Shown: positions 14,328-17,952 of the stretch, piece after piece
How the letters are laid out: the number at the start of each line of letters is the position of its first letter
How positions within the stretch are numbered: the stretch's first letter is position 1
Source: Alphaproteobacteria bacterium
Lineage (GTDB): Bacteria; Pseudomonadota; Alphaproteobacteria; ATCC43930; CGMCC-115725
Reading direction: 5' to 3'
Assembly: GCA_019237175.1 (NCBI GenBank)
Contig: JAFAHP010000570.1
Location: forward strand, 1-17,952
Length of the DNA: 17,952 nucleotides
Notes under the pieces: generated by a model
What the model was told of the DNA's origin: nothing
Database searches by the model: none
The model's input: the letters and a program-made list of their open reading frames with translations, nothing else
Position numbers and translations under genes: made by a program

Positions 14328-17093
14328 TCAAGCCGCATATGCGGTTTCGAGAAACCGCGCGGTTTCGCTCACAACTTCGGTCAAGGGCAGGCGGCCTACA
14401 GCGATACCTGGAGGGAAGGCGGCGAGCAGCCGCGACGGTAGCGCCCGGTCGAGCACCACGAACACCCCGCGGTCGTCGGCTCGACGGATCAGACGCCCAT
14501 AGGCCTGGCGCAAGCGCAAGCGCGCCACCTGGTCCGAATATTGTGGACCCCCGAAAACCGCTCGCCGAGCGCGATGCAAAATGTCGGGGCGTGGCCACGG
14601 CACACGGTCGAACACAATCAGGCGTAACGCGCGGCCCGGCACATCGACGCCGTCGCGAATTGCGTCGGTACCAAGCAGGCACGAATCCTGTTCGGCACGA
14701 AAGATATCGACGAGAGTGGCCGTCGACATCGCTTCGACATGCTGTGCGAGAAGCAGGATACCACGCGCTTCGAGGGCTGGTGCAATGCGCGCATGCACCG
14801 CCCGCAGCCGAGCAATGGCGGTGAAAAGTCCGAGCGCCCCACCGTGTGCCGCGGTGAACAGCGCGGCATAGGCAGCCGCGATCTGGCCGGGATCGTCGCG
14901 CGGGATATCGGTTACGATAAACACCCGCGTCTGCGCCGGGTATTCGAAAGGCGAAGCAATGCGCGCCGCGATCGGACGCGTCAGCAGGTGCCTCAATCCG
15001 GTTGCAGCTTCAGCCCCGCGCCAGGCGGGATCCTGATCGGGTTCGCCATCGGTCAATGTTGCCGAGGTGACAACGAGGCCGTGTGCCGAGCGTGCGACCC
15101 GTTTGGCAAAGGGGATGCCGGGATCGATCCAGCCGCGTGTTACCGCGACATCGATTTCAAGACCGTCGATGCGATCGACGGAGAACCATTCGACCGTTTC
15201 CGATCCGGCCGGCTCGTCGAGGTCCCGCAGCAACCGACCCCACGGGGCAAGCTGCTGATCGGCACGCCGCTCCAGCCCGCGTACGGTAGCCTCGAGCCGC
15301 TGGCGCAAGCTTGGCTCGGGTGGGTTGTCCGGGTCATCGAGCAGCGCGCCAAGGGCTGCCGCCAGCCGCCGCAACGCCGCCGCGAGACGATCGAGGCCGT
15401 CGGCCAGCGGCAGCGCCAGATCGATCAGCCCCGGAGTCGGCGGGCGCGCCTCTGCTTGCAACCCATAACCGGCATCGGCAAGTGTGGCTCGCGCCAATAC
15501 CTGCTTGCGCACCAACGCCAGAAATCCCTCGAAGATTTGGGCGCCGCGGTTGTGGGCGATCCGTTGCGCCCAGCCCTCCGCCGGCAGAATGCGGGCGGCG
15601 CCGAGAACTTCGATAAGCGCCCGCAGGCGGTCGTCATCGTTCTCGACAATATCGCCGATGCGCCGCTGCAATCCGCGCGCGCGGGACCCGCCTGTACCTT
15701 CGGCACCGACAATCCACCGCCGCAGTTCCCGCCCCTCGCGGCCCGACAGCCGAACCGAAAAGGCATTGTCGGCCGCCTCCAAGAGGTGATGCCCTTCGTC
15801 AAAAACGTACCGCGTCGGTGCGCTAAAGTCGTCGAGACCGCCAAGAGCCGCCTGCGCCATGACGAGCGCGTGATTGGCAACAACGATGCGGGCGGTGCGG
15901 GCGTGACGAATATTCTTCTCAACAAAACAACGGCGAAAATGGGGACAGGCGGAGTGAACGCACTCGCCGCGGCGATCGGCCAATCCGTTCACCCGCCCCC
16001 GACCGATCAATTCGGCGAGCCAGCCCGGAAAATCGCCGGCGACCAGATCCCCCGATTGGGTGGCTACAATCCAGCGCGCGACCAACCCAAGTTGCGCAGC
16101 GACGCGCCCCGACCGGCTCGCGGTAACCGCCACCGCTTCTTCGTAATTCAGCAAGCAAAGGAAGTTCTCACGGCCCTTGCGCACGGCAACTCGCCTGCGT
16201 TTAACCCCGGAATCGGGATAAAGCCGGTCAAGCTCGCCACCGATCTGAGCTTGCAGATTACGGGTGAACGTAGAAATCCACACCGCTCCGCCGTTTTTCT
16301 CGGCCCACACGCTTGCCGCGGCAATGTATCCGAGGGTCTTGCCGACACCGGTCCCCGCCTCCGCGAGGACCGCATGTGGCCGGTCGGGCTCATCGCGTGG
16401 GGCAAAGGCAGCGGCGACTACAGCGGCGTAATCGAATTGCTGCGGACGAGGCTCGGCCCCGTCGCCAAGCAATTGCGAGAGCCGGGCGCGCGCTTCGGCC
16501 GGCGTTACTGGCTCGTTTCCGGCTGGCGGACCGGCTGCGGTGTCCTCCCATTCGGAGAGTTTGATCCATACCCGCAGCCCCGCCGCATGGCGCCTTGCAT
16601 CGAGCCCGGCGCTCGGCAACGCCGCTCGCACCGCTGGCGCCCATATCCATCCGCCCCGATCCATCGCCTCGGCGATCGCACGAATTTCAGTGTCGGTCTC
16701 CTGTGCGAGCGACTGCAGGAGCGCACGCGCTGCAGCAGCAAGGGTCACGCAGGCCTCGCTCGGCCGCTGTGGGATCGGCAATCCGAGCGCCTCCGCGATG
16801 CCACGTGGTGTAGGGACACAAAACCGGGCAGGATAAACGAAAGCGAACAGCTCGAGGACATCGAGAGCAGGGAAGCCGGGTAAACCGAGACGACGAGCAG
16901 TTGCGACCGCGTGACACAGCATCGGCGGTTCGATTTGGACCCGATCCGTCGCCTCCGCCAGCGATAGCGCTTCGATCTCGCCTTCTGCGCTCAGCCATAT
17001 GACTTCGCGAAAGCCCGCGACCACGACCGGCGCTCGCGGCACTAGCACCGGCGGCGTTGGGCTCGCAAGGTCGCGACTGTTATTGTGCGACAT
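14328..17093 (-). CDS. DinG/YoaA-like Fe-S superfamily 2 DNA helicase
   Basis: The 921-residue protein is an XPD-like ATP-dependent 5'-3' DNA helicase, probably acting in DNA repair or removal of R-loops. Walker A is AEAGTGVGKTLGY with K252. The DEAH box is DEGHH at 432-436. Four cysteines for a 4Fe-4S cluster sit at 313, 378, 383 and 389; the last two spacings (5 and 6) equal those of E. coli DinG. Motif IV-V is GTDAIRDGVDVPGRALR and motif VI QAYGRLIRR. Residues 1-225 form an extra N-terminal region with weak likeness to a DnaQ exonuclease. GTG at 17111 would add six residues; neither start has a clear ribosome binding site. The gene is followed by terB and is divergent from pyrD. Confidence 0.9.
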   Translation of the reverse strand: MSHNNSRDLASPTPPVLVPRAPVVVAGFREVIWLSAEGEIEALSLAEATDRVQIEPPMLCHAVATARRLGLPGFPALDVLELFAFVYPARFCVPTPRGIAEALGLPIPQRPSEACVTLAAAARALLQSLAQETDTEIRAIAEAMDRGGWIWAPAVRAALPSAGLDARRHAAGLRVWIKLSEWEDTAAGPPAGNEPVTPAEARARLSQLLGDGAEPRPQQFDYAAVVAAAFAPRDEPDRPHAVLAEAGTGVGKTLGYIAAASVWAEKNGGAVWISTFTRNLQAQIGGELDRLYPDSGVKRRRVAVRKGRENFLCLLNYEEAVAVTASRSGRVAAQLGLVARWIVATQSGDLVAGDFPGWLAELIGRGRVNGLADRRGECVHSACPHFRRCFVEKNIRHARTARIVVANHALVMAQAALGGLDDFSAPTRYVFDEGHHLLEAADNAFSVRLSGREGRELRRWIVGAEGTGGSRARGLQRRIGDIVENDDDRLRALIEVLGAARILPAEGWAQRIAHNRGAQIFEGFLALVRKQVLARATLADAGYGLQAEARPPTPGLIDLALPLADGLDRLAAALRRLAAALGALLDDPDNPPEPSLRQRLEATVRGLERRADQQLAPWGRLLRDLDEPAGSETVEWFSVDRIDGLEIDVAVTRGWIDPGIPFAKRVARSAHGLVVTSATLTDGEPDQDPAWRGAEAATGLRHLLTRPIAARIASPFEYPAQTRVFIVTDIPRDDPGQIAAAYAALFTAAHGGALGLFTAIARLRAVHARIAPALEARGILLLAQHVEAMSTATLVDIFRAEQDSCLLGTDAIRDGVDVPGRALRLIVFDRVPWPRPDILHRARRAVFGGPQYSDQVARLRLRQAYGRLIRRADDRGVFVVLDRALPSRLLAAFPPGIAVGRLPLTEVVSETARFLETAYAA

Positions 17094-17155
17094 GATAGGA
17101 TGGTCTAGCACAGCGGCGCGGTGTCATCTCGCTTCGTAGAAATAGCGGTCCTGGA
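17094..17155. promoter_or_regulatory. Short divergent promoter region between helicase gene and pyrD
   Basis: Only 62 nt separate the two divergent starts as called, so the promoters must overlap each other or reach into the coding regions. I see no convincing -35/-10 pair. Confidence 0.3.
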
Positions 17156-17952
17156 TTGCCCGATCTTTATCCGCTCCTCCGCGCGTTCCTATTTCGCCTC
17201 CCGCCGGAAACCGCGAACACGATAAGCCTCTACGCGCTGCGATCGGGGTTGGGCCGCATTTTTGCCACGGCAGATAGTGGGAAGCCGGACCCTCCGCTGC
17301 TGCAACAGAGGCTTTGGGGTTTCGAATTCCCAAACCCGATCGGCCTCGCGGCGGGTTGCGACAAAGACGCCCGCGCGCCGAACGCGATGCTCGCGTTGGG
17401 CTTCGGGTTTGTCGAAATCGGCACGGTGACCCCACGGCCACAGCCCGGCAATCCAAAGCCGCGCCTGTTTCGCCTCGACGAGGATCGAGCCGGGATAAAT
17501 CGCTTGGGCTTTAACAGCGATGGCCTCGACGCGGTGATCGCACGCCTGTCTCGGCGTTCCCGCACCGGTATCATCGGCGTCAATCTCGGCAAGAACTGGG
17601 ACAGCGCGGAGGCCGTCAAGGACTACGAAGAGGGCGTCCGACGCGCGGCGCCCTTTACAGACTATATAGTTATCAACATCTCGTCGCCGAACACGCCGGG
17701 TTTGCGCGATCTTCAGGCCCGCGCAAGGCTCGATTCGCTGCTCTGGCAGCTCGTCGACGCCAGGAACCGGGCGGCGCCGGCGACACCGCTACTCCTCAAG
17801 ATCGCCCCTGATCTCACGGCGCAAGAACGTGCCGATATCGCCGAGATATCCCTCGCCACCCGTATCGACGGGTTGGTCGTTTCGAATACGACGGTCGGAC
17901 GTCCACCGGGTCTGCGCAGCCGTTACGCGGGCGAACGCGGTGGCCTCAGCGG
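17156..17952 (+). CDS. pyrD: Class 2 (quinone-dependent) dihydroorotate dehydrogenase, 3' end outside window
   Basis: PyrD oxidises dihydroorotate to orotate in pyrimidine synthesis; class 2 enzymes bind the inner membrane and pass electrons to quinone. About 265 of an expected 340-360 residues are visible and the frame stays open to the window end. The N-terminal membrane-binding helices are present (LYPLLRAFLFRLPPETAN), which marks class 2. FMN and substrate motifs follow: NPIGLAAGCDKDA, FVEIGTVTPRPQPGNPKPR, NRLGFNSDG, GVNLGKN, and NISSPNTPGLRDLQ with the catalytic serine near 176. The TTG at 17156 is chosen because it gives the family N terminus; the frame is open from 17099 but has no ATG or GTG in that stretch. 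Confidence 0.93.
   Translation, partial: MPDLYPLLRAFLFRLPPETANTISLYALRSGLGRIFATADSGKPDPPLLQQRLWGFEFPNPIGLAAGCDKDARAPNAMLALGFGFVEIGTVTPRPQPGNPKPRLFRLDEDRAGINRLGFNSDGLDAVIARLSRRSRTGIIGVNLGKNWDSAEAVKDYEEGVRRAAPFTDYIVINISSPNTPGLRDLQARARLDSLLWQLVDARNRAAPATPLLLKIAPDLTAQERADIAEISLATRIDGLVVSNTTVGRPPGLRSRYAGERGGLS

Noticed and set aside
14269..14682. N-terminal extension of the TerB-like protein to 272 residues
   Set aside because: The extra part overlaps the 3' end of the helicase gene in another frame, is low-complexity Arg/Pro/Ala, and a good Shine-Dalgarno marks ATG 14268.
14739..16883. 714-codon plus-strand open frame opposite the helicase gene
   Set aside because: Its translation has no recognisable motif and is Arg/Pro/Gly-rich, while the opposite strand encodes a complete helicase with all motifs. 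Long antisense frames are expected in GC-rich genes.
1..17952. Search for CRISPR arrays, insertion sequences, attachment sites, tRNA and rRNA genes
   Set aside because: No regularly spaced repeats, transposase motifs, terminal inverted repeats with target duplications, or tRNA-like T-loop and acceptor pairs were seen by eye.

Overview
This window is an ordinary, gene-dense stretch of a GC-rich bacterial chromosome. It is most likely from an alphaproteobacterium. The evidence is protein similarity by eye: ClpS/ClpA with the alphaproteobacterial look, a COG3146 FemAB-like acyltransferase, a long DinG-like helicase, a quinone-linked class 2 PyrD, and tsaD directly followed by gpsA. I cannot place it more finely. 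I see no insertion sequence, prophage, CRISPR array, tRNA or rRNA.

Plus strand, 1-8764, has two blocks. The first is the stress module prkA (5' end outside the window), yeaH and spoVR, tightly packed with an 8-nt overlap between yeaH and spoVR. The second is tsaD (tRNA t6A synthesis) and gpsA (glycerol-3-phosphate dehydrogenase, start of phospholipid synthesis), then clpS and clpA, the adaptor and unfoldase of the ClpAP protease. A gene-free interval of about 530 nt (8765-9293) follows, with a good hairpin and other inverted repeats.

Minus strand, 9294-10472, is a COG3146 FemAB/GNAT-like acyltransferase, convergent with clpA. Plus strand, 10664-13829, holds a secreted protein of unknown function, then a DegS-like one-PDZ serine protease, a CbpA-type DnaJ co-chaperone and its modulator CbpM. 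The last three are essentially contiguous. Minus strand, 13864-17093, is a DinG-like Fe-S helicase followed by a TerB-like protein. Plus strand, 17156 to the end, is pyrD, cut by the window edge and divergent from the helicase.

The shared theme is protein quality control and stress: PrkA/YeaH/SpoVR, ClpS/ClpA, the HtrA protease and CbpA/CbpM. These sit among housekeeping genes. I do not see a clearly undescribed system. The best leads are a possibly dead DnaQ-like exonuclease domain at the N terminus of the helicase, the FemAB-like transferase beside clpS-clpA, the secreted orphan before htrA, and two structured noncoding stretches.
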